Assembly: GCA_964409485.1 (NCBI GenBank) | Contig: CAYPDM010000016.1 | Coordinates: 1-30,722 of the forward strand | Direction: 5' to 3' | DNA from: JAFGPF01 sp964409485 | Lineage (GTDB): Bacteria > Chloroflexota > Dehalococcoidia > Dehalococcoidales > RBG-16-60-22 | DNA length: 30,722 nt | Part shown: positions 16,210 to 23,783 of the stretch, one piece after another | Position numbering within the stretch: position 1 is the first letter of the stretch | Layout of the letters: each line of letters starts with the position of its first letter | Position numbers and translations under genes: made by a program | The notes under the pieces: model-generated | Told to the model about the DNA's origin: nothing | What the model saw: only the letters and a program-made list of their open reading frames with translations | Database searches by the model: none

Positions 16210-16587
16210 GTGCAGGACTTGATTAAGGAATTTATAGCGCAGAAGAAATTCGCCGTCGTCGGGGCTACCGATAACCCGGAAAAGTACGGCCACCAGGTAC
16301 TCGTAAATTTAAAAAACCGGGGCTACAAGGTCTATCCGGTGAATCCCCGTCTGAAAGAGATTGAGGGCATGAAGTGCTACGCGGCGCTCTCCGAGCTACC
16401 GGAGAAAGTGGATGTGGTCGACTTCGTTGTGCCTCCCAGGGCCACTGAAGTTATTCTTAAGGAATGCCTGGAACTGGGGCTGGACCGCATATGGCTCCAG
16501 CCTGGTTCTGAAAGCGAAACCGCTATCAGCTTCTGCGAGGAAAATAATCTTAAAGTGGTGCACAGCGTTTGCGTCATGATGAATTAA
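16210..16587 (+). CDS. CoA-binding domain protein (YccU-like)
   Basis: A 125-residue single-domain Rossmann protein of the CoA_binding_2 family, related to the CoA-binding part of succinyl-CoA synthetases. Visible motifs are FAVVGATDNPEKYGHQV (14-30), GYKVYPVNPRLKEIEG and VDVVDFVVPPRATEVIL, ending with IWLQPGSESE. The last motif places Gln where succinyl-CoA synthetases bind CoA. Such stand-alone proteins are common, and their role (CoA sensing or redox-linked acylation) is unsettled. The GTG start is preceded by AGAGGTAA (16199-16206). The small Cys protein gene follows after 14 nt, and the second NifX-type gene after that, so it is probably part of the cofactor cluster. Confidence 0.9.
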   Translation: MQDLIKEFIAQKKFAVVGATDNPEKYGHQVLVNLKNRGYKVYPVNPRLKEIEGMKCYAALSELPEKVDVVDFVVPPRATEVILKECLELGLDRIWLQPGSESETAISFCEENNLKVVHSVCVMMN

Positions 16588-16601
16588 ACAGGAGTAAACA
16601 A

Positions 16602-16898
16602 GTGAAATCATACGAATTAGAGCCTAAATACGGGACGAGTCAAATACCGGGTAAATGCCTGAAATGCCTGGGGGAACATGAACTCAACAACTGTCTTCTG
16701 GAGCTGTTGAGAAACGAGGAGGACGATGATGAGGTTAAACAGAGGTTCGAGACCCTGGTTACTTTCCTCCAATCGCCCGAGTCAAGAAAATTACGCGATG
16801 ACTCCGAGAAACTGCTCTCGGAAGGAAAACGCGTTACCTTGAAAATAAACCTGGACAAGGATACCAATAACCAGAGTTACGAACTGGTAATAGAATAA
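16602..16898 (+). CDS. Small unknown protein with CxxC motif
   Basis: I do not recognise this 98-residue protein. It has CLKC (Cys19, Cys22) and a third Cys31 near the N-terminus, an acidic patch (EEDDDE at 39-44), then a charged helical middle and a C-terminal beta-like segment KRVTLKINLDKDTNNQSYEL. No signal or membrane helix is seen. The GTG start at 16602 has AGGAG (16590-16594) 7 nt upstream; an in-frame TTG at 16569 would overlap the CoA-binding protein gene and has no ribosome site. The second NifX-type gene starts 20 nt downstream, so co-expression is likely. The Cys trio could bind metal, but nothing proves it. Confidence 0.72.
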   Translation: MKSYELEPKYGTSQIPGKCLKCLGEHELNNCLLELLRNEEDDDEVKQRFETLVTFLQSPESRKLRDDSEKLLSEGKRVTLKINLDKDTNNQSYELVIE

Positions 16899-16918
16899 AA
16901 ATAATTTGGAGGTATATC

Positions 16919-17260
16919 ATGAGGTACGCCATACCCGTATCTGACGGCAAAATTTCCCCGCACTTCGGTCACTGTGAATACTTTGCCTTCTTCGATATCG
17001 AAGAGCCGGGCCGGGAGATTACCGGCAAAGAAAACATGCCTTCGCCAGAACATCAGCCCGGCCTTTTACCCGCCTGGCTGGCGGAAAGAGGAGCAAACGT
17101 AATCATCGCCGGCGGCATGGGGCCGCGCGCGGTGGACCTCTTCCAGCAAAACGGCATCGATGTCATAATCGGCGCCGCTGAAAGCGACCCGGAGCAGGCT
17201 GTAATCAGCCATCTAAACGGCACTCTGGACACAGGGGACAATATTTGCGACCACGGATAG
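16919..17260 (+). CDS. NifX/NafY-type iron-molybdenum cofactor-binding family protein (2)
   Basis: A second, shorter (113 residues) member of the same cofactor-binding family as the gene product at 15717, and clearly diverged from it. It opens MRYAIPVSDGKISPHFGHCEYF, contains NVIIAGGMGPRAVDLFQQNGI and ends with the family-typical NICDH. The His/Cys residues in HFGHC (His15, His18, Cys19) and the C-terminal CDH could bind a metal cluster. A good Shine-Dalgarno GGAGG (16908-16912) is 6 nt before the ATG. Two unequal NifX-type proteins in one cluster suggest donor and acceptor roles for a shared cofactor, which is an inference. Confidence 0.9.
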   Translation: MRYAIPVSDGKISPHFGHCEYFAFFDIEEPGREITGKENMPSPEHQPGLLPAWLAERGANVIIAGGMGPRAVDLFQQNGIDVIIGAAESDPEQAVISHLNGTLDTGDNICDHG

Positions 17261-17345
17261 TCTGAATACCTTATTAACGGCACCAACCCGCAGGAAGAAG
17301 AATGACAGCCTGGATTTAACGGAGGGAAATACCGTTATAAAACGG

Positions 17346-17852
17346 ATGAAGACTAAAGATATTATCTGGTCGACCATACTCACCCTGCTTTGTATCGCCT
17401 GCTTTCCGCTCAATCCCCTGGTTTTAACGGGGGTGCTGGAGCCCGGTTTCTACCTGCCTTTATTTATCCTCGGCTGGGTAGTATGGGCCATCGGCATGGT
17501 GCTGGTAATGGCCCCGATCATTATGTTCCCGCGCCGCGGCGGCGTCGCTAAAGGGAAATCATTCGTGCACACCACCAAACTGGTGGATACCGGTATTTAC
17601 GCCGTCGTCAGGCACCCGCAATACCTGGGAGGTATCCTCGCCGTTTTCCTGGCCACCCTTCTCCTGTACCCCCACTGGCTTTTCGTCGTACTGGGCATCC
17701 CGGGGGCTGCTTTATGTTATTTCAGTACCCTATCAGAAGACAAAGTCATGGTACAACGCTTCGGTGACGAATATACGGCGTATATGAAAAGGGTGCCCCG
17801 TGTAAACCTGATAGCGGGAATTTACAGGTTACTATCAAACCACAAGCCCTAG
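17346..17852 (+). CDS. Isoprenylcysteine carboxyl methyltransferase (ICMT/PEMT)-like membrane protein
   Basis: A 168-residue membrane protein of the ICMT/phospholipid methyltransferase superfamily, which uses S-adenosylmethionine to methylate lipid or prenyl substrates. Helices lie at about 7-27, 37-60 and 97-125. The conserved GIYAVVRHPQYLGG (83-96) and the C-terminal EDKVMVQRFGDEYTAYMKRVPR (131-152) form the cofactor pocket. No prenylated-protein system is known in such bacteria, so a lipid or quinone substrate is more likely. GGAGGG at 17321-17326 is too far from the ATG (19 nt) for a usual ribosome site, and no closer one is seen. It is separate from the cofactor cluster upstream. Confidence 0.82.
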   Translation: MKTKDIIWSTILTLLCIACFPLNPLVLTGVLEPGFYLPLFILGWVVWAIGMVLVMAPIIMFPRRGGVAKGKSFVHTTKLVDTGIYAVVRHPQYLGGILAVFLATLLLYPHWLFVVLGIPGAALCYFSTLSEDKVMVQRFGDEYTAYMKRVPRVNLIAGIYRLLSNHKP

Positions 17853-17902
17853 AATCATTTTATTTCAGTGTTTCAGGAATACCCCCTTACCGACTTCCGG
17901 CA

Positions 17903-17911
17903 TGCTATAAT
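17903..17911 (+). promoter_or_regulatory. Extended -10 promoter of mutS2
   Basis: TGCTATAAT ends 11 nt before the ATG of mutS2, so the transcript would have a leader of only about 5 nt. There is no Shine-Dalgarno sequence. Confidence 0.55.
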
Positions 17912-17922
17912 ATACCTGCATT

Positions 17923-20289
17923 ATGGACAATAAAAGCCTTGAAATGCTGGAGTTCCCCCGGATAAGAGAAATACTGGCCGGTTACACCTCTTTTTCCGCC
18001 AGTCGAGAGATGGCCGCTGCCCTGCAACCGCAGCACGACTACGCAGAAATATCCCGGCTGCTTAACCAGACGGCGGAAGCCCGCCAGTTGTTAGGCCTCG
18101 ACCGCGGGTTCTCTATCGGGAACGTGCTGGACGTCCGCGAAAAGGCCGGACTGGCCGCCCTGGAAGGCATACTGGAACCGGTGAGCCTGGTGGAAATCCA
18201 GCAGACCCTGGCCGCCCTCCACGAGCTGCGCCGTTATATCAAGAGCATATCGGAGGATTTTCCGCTTCTGTGGGAAATCGCCGGGGGCATCGCCGAGCTG
18301 CGGCAGATTGAGAAAGATATCGCCGCCTGCCTGGACCCGGCCGGAGAGGTGCTGGACACGGCCACGCCCGCCCTGGCCGATATACGCCGTCAGCTGCGGG
18401 AAACCCGCGGGCAAATACTGGAAAAACTGGAATCCATTGTAAGGTCGCCTCGGGGCAACCGCATCCTCCAGGAAGACATCGTCACCGAGCGGGAAGGGCG
18501 CTACGTCATCCTCGTCAAGATGGAATGCCGCCATGATATTAAGGGCATCGTCCATGACATATCCAATACCGGCGCCACGGTATTCATGGAGCCTACTTCC
18601 ACCGTGGGGCTGGGTAACGCCATACGGGAACTGGTAATAGAAGAAAGGCGCGAGACGGAAAGAATCCTGCGCCTGCTTAGCGCCGAGGTCGGGGCGCACA
18701 GTGAGGATATTACACGGGGTATCGAACTGGCTGCCGAACTCGACCTGATACTTGCCAAGGCAAGGTACGCCCGGAATATTAAAGCTACCGAACCGGTTAT
18801 CATCAAGCCCGATACCAACACCGCGGCAGCCGGAAAGAAAAGCCCGGGCTTTCTGAATCTCGTAGACGCGCGTCACCCGCTCCTCGGCAATAAAGCCGTG
18901 CCGTTCTCGGTGGAACTGGGACGGGATTTCTCCATAATCGTAATTACCGGCCCCAATACCGGCGGCAAAACGGTAACGCTGAAGACAATCGGGCTCCTTA
19001 GCCTGATGGCGCAGGCGGGCATGCCGATTCCGGCGTCGAAAGACAGCCACCTGCCGATATTTGACGGCGTTTTCGCGGATATCGGGGACGAGCAGAGCAT
19101 CGAGCAAACGCTTTCCACCTTCTCCTGGCACATGGGAAATGTCGTCCGTATCATCCGGGGAGCTACGGGGAAAAGCCTGGTGCTCCTCGACGAACTGGGC
19201 ACGAGCACCGACCCCGCCGAGGGCTCGGCCCTGGCGCAGGCCGTGTTGCGCTACTTCCTGGCGAGGGGGACGCTGACGGTAGCCACCACGCATTACAGCG
19301 ACCTCAAAGCCTTCGCCCATACCGCCGCCGGACTGGAAAACGCCTCGCTGGAGTTCGACGCAGAGACGCTGACGCCCACCTATCAACTGACGGTGGGGAT
19401 ACCGGGAGGCAGCAACGCCATGGCCACCGCCGCCCGACTGGGCATACCCGACGAAATTGTTGAAGACGCCCGGAGCATGCTGACGGAAGGCAGCCATGAA
19501 CTGGAGACACTACTGGCCAACCTGATGACGGAAAAAAATAAAATTGCTTCACTGGAAAAGGAGCTTAAGAAAGAGCGGGATAAACTCGCCCGGCAGAACG
19601 CCGAGTTGAACGGTAAGCTCGAACAACTCAAGAACGAGGAACGAGCAGCGGTTCAGGAAGCGCGGGACACGATTGTCCGCGAGGCGGCGGAACTGCATAG
19701 AGAAATAAGGCAGGCGGCCTCCGAGCTAAGGAAAGAAAAGTCCGCCGCCAGTGCCGAGCAGGCCCGGCGTACCCTCGCCGGGGTGCGCGAGAAACTGGAC
19801 AGCAAAGCCTGGCAGCCCGGCGTCGGGGGAGAAACCGCGGGGGACGCCGGTATTATAGAGGTCGGGGATACCGTCCGGGTAAAGGAAGCCGGCCTGAACG
19901 CCACGGTAATATCGATTTCCGAAGAGACCGGCGAGCTGGAAGTACAGTCGGGAAGAACGAAGATGAGACTCGGCCTGGACAGCGTGATTAAAACCACTGC
20001 GCCGCCGGAATCGGCACCCCCGACGGGGACCCAGCCCGATTTTAAGAGAACCCCCCTCGAACTCGACCTGCGGGGCAGGCGCGCCGACGAGGTCGAGGCA
20101 GTCCTGGATACTTACCTTAGCGACGCGGCGCAATCCAACCTCACGGAAGCCCGTATCATCCACGGTATCGGCACGGGCACGGTGCGCAGTATCGTGCGGG
20201 AATTTCTCGCCAGGCATCCGCTGGTAAAATCTTTCCGGGCCGGTGAGCGCGGCGAAGGCGGCGACGGCGCCACCATTGTACGGCTTTAG
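17923..20289 (+). CDS. mutS2: MutS2: ATPase with Smr domain, ribosome-collision/recombination factor
   Basis: A 788-residue MutS-family ATPase lacking the mismatch-recognition domains of MutS. A core/clamp region comes first. Next is the ATPase with Walker A GPNTGGKT (343-350), Walker B LVLLDELGTSTDP with Asp423-Glu424, and the switch region TTHYSDLKAF. A long charged coiled coil (about 520-625), a KOW-like beta segment (about 644-692) and a C-terminal Smr domain (about 710-788, LDLRG at 714-718 and HGIGTG at 747-752) complete it. Bacillus MutS2 binds collided ribosomes and splits them; other MutS2 proteins limit recombination. An acVLRF1 gene follows after 14 nt, which favours the ribosome role here. 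The ATG lies 11 nt after a -10 box, suggesting a leaderless message. Confidence 0.96.
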   Translation: MDNKSLEMLEFPRIREILAGYTSFSASREMAAALQPQHDYAEISRLLNQTAEARQLLGLDRGFSIGNVLDVREKAGLAALEGILEPVSLVEIQQTLAALHELRRYIKSISEDFPLLWEIAGGIAELRQIEKDIAACLDPAGEVLDTATPALADIRRQLRETRGQILEKLESIVRSPRGNRILQEDIVTEREGRYVILVKMECRHDIKGIVHDISNTGATVFMEPTSTVGLGNAIRELVIEERRETERILRLLSAEVGAHSEDITRGIELAAELDLILAKARYARNIKATEPVIIKPDTNTAAAGKKSPGFLNLVDARHPLLGNKAVPFSVELGRDFSIIVITGPNTGGKTVTLKTIGLLSLMAQAGMPIPASKDSHLPIFDGVFADIGDEQSIEQTLSTFSWHMGNVVRIIRGATGKSLVLLDELGTSTDPAEGSALAQAVLRYFLARGTLTVATTHYSDLKAFAHTAAGLENASLEFDAETLTPTYQLTVGIPGGSNAMATAARLGIPDEIVEDARSMLTEGSHELETLLANLMTEKNKIASLEKELKKERDKLARQNAELNGKLEQLKNEERAAVQEARDTIVREAAELHREIRQAASELRKEKSAASAEQARRTLAGVREKLDSKAWQPGVGGETAGDAGIIEVGDTVRVKEAGLNATVISISEETGELEVQSGRTKMRLGLDSVIKTTAPPESAPPTGTQPDFKRTPLELDLRGRRADEVEAVLDTYLSDAAQSNLTEARIIHGIGTGTVRSIVREFLARHPLVKSFRAGERGEGGDGATIVRL

Positions 20290-20303
20290 CAGGAGCTTAA
20301 GAT

Positions 20304-21056
20304 TTGACACTTACGTCCAGAAAGCGTGTATTAAGTCGGACCAGGCTGCCGGTATTCCTCGATGAGCTGACCGGCGTCGCCGGCAGCGAATGTCTTACAC
20401 TTTACCTGCCGCCCCATCTCCCTCACGATAAACTCCAGGCCTCCCTAAAAGATATACCCGCACCTCCCGAAATTCTCAACGAACTCGCGAAAATAACCGG
20501 GGATTCGAAAACAGGCGCCGTTATTTTCTGGAGTCCGGAAATTAAATATGCCGTCCTGCCGCCTTTTCCGGTTGCCGAACAAAACTCAATTAATTCAACG
20601 GATGCCGGACCACTGCGCTCGCTGGTCGTCAGCGACCGTCTCATCGCCATGGTGCTGGTGCGGCTGGGCTCTTACGCCATCGGTGTTTTCAACGGCGAAG
20701 AACGCGTCAGCAGCAAAGTGGGCACGGGCCTCGTCCACGGACGTCATCGACAGGGCGGCTCATCGGCGCACCGGTTCGAACGCCACCGCGATAAGCAGAT
20801 AGAATACTTTCTTACCCGCGTCTGCCGGCGCAGTCGCGAACAACTGGAGCCTTATGTAAAGTCGTTGGACTACGTGGTCTACGGCGGCGCCCGCACGACG
20901 ATTCAGCTGCTGCAGAAACAGTGCCCGTTTATCGGAAAGCTGGAAATATCCGCCCTGCCGCCACTGCTGGATATTCCGGAGCCGCGACAGGCGGTACTGG
21001 AAGAGGCCGTAACCCGCGTATGGTCGAGCACGGTCTACGAATGGCGTGAAGACTAA
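20304..21056 (+). CDS. acVLRF1-type (Vms1-like) peptidyl-tRNA hydrolase/release factor homologue
   Basis: A 250-residue protein resembling the Vms1-like release factor 1 domain (acVLRF1) of Actinobacteria and Chloroflexi. Vms1 and relatives release the nascent chain from peptidyl-tRNA on split large subunits. The eRF1-like core shows SYAIGVFNGEERVSSKVGTG (123-142), then the loop GRHRQGGSSAHRFERHRDKQ (146-165) and DYVVYGGARTTIQLL. In the relatives I recall, a Gln follows GGxS; here that position is Ala155, while Gln150 precedes the two glycines, so catalysis may be altered. The TTG start has AGGAG (20291-20295) 8 nt upstream. It probably shares a transcript with mutS2. Its stop codon overlaps that of the converging sirtuin gene. 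Confidence 0.75.
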   Translation: MTLTSRKRVLSRTRLPVFLDELTGVAGSECLTLYLPPHLPHDKLQASLKDIPAPPEILNELAKITGDSKTGAVIFWSPEIKYAVLPPFPVAEQNSINSTDAGPLRSLVVSDRLIAMVLVRLGSYAIGVFNGEERVSSKVGTGLVHGRHRQGGSSAHRFERHRDKQIEYFLTRVCRRSREQLEPYVKSLDYVVYGGARTTIQLLQKQCPFIGKLEISALPPLLDIPEPRQAVLEEAVTRVWSSTVYEWRED

Positions 21057-21754
21057 GAGGCTCCGGCTATAAGGACTTTCAACTGCTCCACCGCCGGCGG
21101 CATTACCTCCCCGATGGCCTCGGTAAAGCGCAGGTGAGCATTTTCATCGAAGGGGGTCTCACCCTGGTTGATAATAACCAGTTTCGCGCCGGCCTGTAAC
21201 GCCACCCGGGGCATATCCGCCGCCGGGGTAACCACAAGACTGGAGCCGACGACGATAAAAAGGTCGCATTTCTGCGAGTGTTCATAAGATTCCGCCAGGT
21301 CTTTTTGAGGCAGCGACTGCCCGAAATCGACCACGGTGGATACCAGCTTGCCGCCGCACAGCGGGCATTCGCGCTCTCCCTCCACCCTGTCCATCCTAAA
21401 ATCGCATTCGGTACAGCGCACCCTGGTGAGATTGCCGTGCAGTTCCGCCAGCAGTTCCGGCCTGATGCCCGACTTTAAGTGCAGGTTGTCCACGTTCTGG
21501 GAAATAAGAAAGGCCAGCCTGCCCAGTTCCTGAAGCTCGTGGATAGCCACGTGGCCGGAGTTGGGTTCGGCCCCGGTAAAGTCCTGCCGGGGCGTGGCAA
21601 GGCCCTTGTCGCGTCGCGTCCAGAGTCCATCCGGTCCGCGGAAATCACGCAGTCCCGATTCCGTGCTGATGCCGGCGCCGGTAAAGACTACCAGGTACTG
21701 CGATTCCAGCATCCACCGCGCTAAATCGCTTATTCTCTGCTGTAAATCCGGCAT
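21053..21754 (-). CDS. Sir2-family NAD-dependent protein deacylase
   Basis: A 233-residue cytoplasmic sirtuin, which removes acyl groups from lysines and consumes NAD+. It has GAGISTESGLRDFRG (26-40), the NAD/catalytic motif SQNVDNLH (85-92), catalytic His106 in ELHG, a zinc site with Cys114, Cys117, Cys130 and Cys133, and VVGSSLVVTPAADMP for cofactor binding. The segment TVVDFGQSLPQKDL resembles the SIRT6/SIRT7-like branch rather than the CobB type, by memory of those sequences. GGAG lies 10 nt before the ATG. It follows the rubrerythrin-like gene of the iron operon by 57 nt and may be transcribed with it. It converges with the acVLRF1 gene, the two stops sharing bases. Confidence 0.95.
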   Translation of the reverse strand: MPDLQQRISDLARWMLESQYLVVFTGAGISTESGLRDFRGPDGLWTRRDKGLATPRQDFTGAEPNSGHVAIHELQELGRLAFLISQNVDNLHLKSGIRPELLAELHGNLTRVRCTECDFRMDRVEGERECPLCGGKLVSTVVDFGQSLPQKDLAESYEHSQKCDLFIVVGSSLVVTPAADMPRVALQAGAKLVIINQGETPFDENAHLRFTEAIGEVMPPAVEQLKVLIAGAS

Positions 21755-21811
21755 AATTCAACCACTCCGCATTAATAATATCGTGAGAATACGGACACGT
21801 CAATCGGATAG

Positions 21812-22189
21812 CTATTTAATCTGCTTGAGCGCCTGCCGGAACATACTGCGGTGATGTTTCTCCCGCTCGAAAGCGATCCGGAAAGATTCGGCGGCTTCCT
21901 GCCTCCCCTCTTCATCCGCCTCCCTGATAAACTTGGGATACATGGATATAATTTCCAGGTTCTCTCCCTCCGCCGCTTCCTGCAGGTTCTCACGGGTGGT
22001 CCTGACGACATTCATCGCCTTGAGGTGAGTCAGGGCATGCACAACCTCGGCACCCGCCGCCTCCCGGAAGAGCTGGGCTATTTCAATCATACCCTCTTCC
22101 ATAGCCTTATGTGCGTAGGCAAGATACTCAATATTGGTCTGGCTTTCATCAGCGAAAGCTATTTTCAGGTTTTCATCCGTTTTCGACAT
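21812..22189 (-). CDS. Rubrerythrin-like ferritin-fold diiron protein
   Basis: A 125-residue four-helix protein of the rubrerythrin/ferritin-like superfamily. It starts with NLKIAFADESQTNIEYLAYAHKA (residues 7-28, Glu15), then EVVHALTHL (Glu48, His51), and late acidic and His residues (EREKHH, 108-113) that complete a probable diiron site. The C-terminal rubredoxin domain of classical rubrerythrin is absent, so it needs an external electron donor. Such proteins reduce peroxide in anaerobes or sequester iron. A Shine-Dalgarno GGAGG (22196-22200) lies 6 nt before the ATG. It is 12 nt behind the FeoC-like gene, so it belongs to the iron-uptake operon and may guard against iron-driven oxidative damage. 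Confidence 0.9.
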   Translation of the reverse strand: MSKTDENLKIAFADESQTNIEYLAYAHKAMEEGMIEIAQLFREAAGAEVVHALTHLKAMNVVRTTRENLQEAAEGENLEIISMYPKFIREADEEGRQEAAESFRIAFEREKHHRSMFRQALKQIK

Positions 22190-22201
22190 CGGATACCTCC
22201 T

Positions 22202-22456
22202 TCACCGGGGTTTCCCCGCCAGCTCATAGACCTTACCCATTGAATCGCCCGCCAGCAAATAGGCGCAGCTTGAACGACCGCTGCAATGGGCGCACTCTTC
22301 CGAACCGGGATAAATTTCCTTAAGCTTGCCCTGGCGCACCAGCAACTCCAGCATCCCTTCCAGGGCGCTGCGCCCGGTGCCGAGTCGCCGGCTTAATTCC
22401 TTCAGGTCCATCGGCTCTCCGGACTGCTTAAATGCTTTTAATATTTCAGAAAGCAT
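22202..22456 (-). CDS. FeoC-like winged-helix protein with Cys motif
   Basis: An 84-residue protein resembling FeoC, the small partner of FeoB. A winged helix-turn-helix occupies residues 1-50 (LSEILKAFKQSGEPMDLKELSRRLG, positions 2-26), followed by Cys55, Cys58 and Cys64 in EECAHCSGRSSC, where FeoC proteins bind an Fe-S cluster. Three cysteines are visible; a fourth ligand is not obvious. FeoC has been proposed to regulate FeoB stability or nucleotide turnover. AGGAG lies 8 nt before the ATG. It follows the membrane part of FeoB by 12 nt. The position and motif together make the call good. Confidence 0.82.
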   Translation of the reverse strand: MLSEILKAFKQSGEPMDLKELSRRLGTGRSALEGMLELLVRQGKLKEIYPGSEECAHCSGRSSCAYLLAGDSMGKVYELAGKPR

Positions 22457-22468
22457 GATTCATTCTCC

Positions 22469-23782
22469 TTACAGGAAGAGGCTGCCGATTTGATAAATCA
22501 GGGTGGCTGCCACCCAGCCCAGCGCCAGTGTATAAGCGATGGTAAAAAGCATCCACTTCCACGAGCCTGTTTCTTTCTTAATGATGCTCAATGTAGCTAC
22601 ACAGGGAACATAGAGCAGAATCATGGTCATAAAGGCAAAGGCTACCAGCGGCGTCCAGCCGAGTTGAGTACCGATAACGTGCCCGAACCCGCCGGCGGCT
22701 TCGGTGCCGGTTAAAAGGGTGCCGAAAGTACCGACCACCGCTTCCTTGGCCAGCACCCCGAATACCAGGGCCACCGCCGACTCCCACTGTCCGAATCCGG
22801 CCGCCGAGAATACGGGGGCAATAGCCCTGCCGATATGCTCCAGGACATCAAAATAATTCAGCATCCAGATGAGCACCACCGCCCCGAAAATAAGGGTGCC
22901 GGCGCGAGATAAAAATGCCCAGCCACGCTCCCACATGTGGGCCAGCACGGTAATGACCGTAGGTAATCGGTACGGCGGCAGCTCCATGACGAAGTGCCCG
23001 CTCTCGCCGGGGACCAGCCTCTTGCGGAAGAGCCATGCCATTAAAATAGCCAGGATAACGCCGATAGCGTACATGGAGAATACCACCAGTCCCTGGTAAG
23101 CGGTAAAGAAGGCGGCGGCTAACAGCGCGTATACGGGTAGCTTGGCGCCGCAGGACATCAGCGGTGTAACCAGAATAGTGACCAGCCTGTCCCGCGGATT
23201 ATCGATAGTGCGACTCGACATTACGGCCGCGACGCTGCACCCGAAGCCCAGCATCAGTGTAACGAAGGAACGACCGTGCAGTCCGATTCTGTGCATCAAG
23301 CGGTCCATGACGAATGCCGCCCGCGACAGGTAGCCGGTGTCTTCCAGGATTGAGAGGGCGATGTAAAGCAGGAATATCACGGGGATAAAAGAAAGCACCG
23401 CGCCCACCCCGCCTATGATACCTTCCGACAGGAGCGAGCTTAGCCAGGCGGGAGATACCCCGGTAGCCAATCCCGCCAGCCAGTCCAGTCCCATGTTAAT
23501 CCAGCTGACTAAAGGTGCGGAGACGACAAAGGTAAACTCAAATACTCCGTAGAGAATCGCTAAAAAGACAGGGATGCCCAGCCACCGGTTAAGTATCAGC
23601 CGATCGATTTTATCCGTAACCGTTTCTTTTTCGACGGCGGGTTTCACGAGGACATCTTTCATAAGACCGCTGATGAAACCGTATCTGGCATCGGCAATCA
23701 GCGTTTCGGCATCATCGCCGTGAACCTTCCTCAAATGCTCAAGGCTTTCATCCTTAACGCGTAGAACTTCTGTGTTATCCAA
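22469..23782 (-). CDS. feoB: FeoB membrane domain (C-terminal half of split FeoB)
   Basis: The ferrous iron permease part of FeoB, 437 residues. After a short helical linker (1-60) come about eight membrane helices in two Gate domains. Signature segments are LGFGCSVAAVM (178-188; the usual motif is GFGCNVPAI, so Asn and Pro are replaced by Ser and Ala), PLMSCGAKLPVYA (207-219), LAKEAVVGTFGTL (344-356) and YVPCVATL (391-398). The start is TTG at 23782, one base after the stop of the G-domain gene, with only a weak GCAGG ahead, so it may depend on coupled reinitiation. An A7 tract just upstream makes a one-base shift an alternative explanation: removing one A would join both halves. Confidence 0.9.
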   Translation of the reverse strand: MDNTEVLRVKDESLEHLRKVHGDDAETLIADARYGFISGLMKDVLVKPAVEKETVTDKIDRLILNRWLGIPVFLAILYGVFEFTFVVSAPLVSWINMGLDWLAGLATGVSPAWLSSLLSEGIIGGVGAVLSFIPVIFLLYIALSILEDTGYLSRAAFVMDRLMHRIGLHGRSFVTLMLGFGCSVAAVMSSRTIDNPRDRLVTILVTPLMSCGAKLPVYALLAAAFFTAYQGLVVFSMYAIGVILAILMAWLFRKRLVPGESGHFVMELPPYRLPTVITVLAHMWERGWAFLSRAGTLIFGAVVLIWMLNYFDVLEHIGRAIAPVFSAAGFGQWESAVALVFGVLAKEAVVGTFGTLLTGTEAAGGFGHVIGTQLGWTPLVAFAFMTMILLYVPCVATLSIIKKETGSWKWMLFTIAYTLALGWVAATLIYQIGSLFL

Positions 23783-23783
23783 T

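Noticed and set aside
16569..16601. Upstream TTG start for the small Cys protein
   Set aside because: It overlaps the CoA-binding protein gene and has no ribosome site, whereas the GTG at 16602 has AGGAG at 7 nt.
15717..17260. Nitrogen fixation locus
   Set aside because: NifX-type domains alone do not show nitrogen fixation; no nifH, nifD, nifK, nifE, nifN or nifB gene is present in the window.
18091..19497. A 468-codon open frame on the minus strand inside mutS2
   Set aside because: It is exactly antisense to conserved MutS2 ATPase sequence, shows no recognisable motif, and arises from the high-GC codon pattern.
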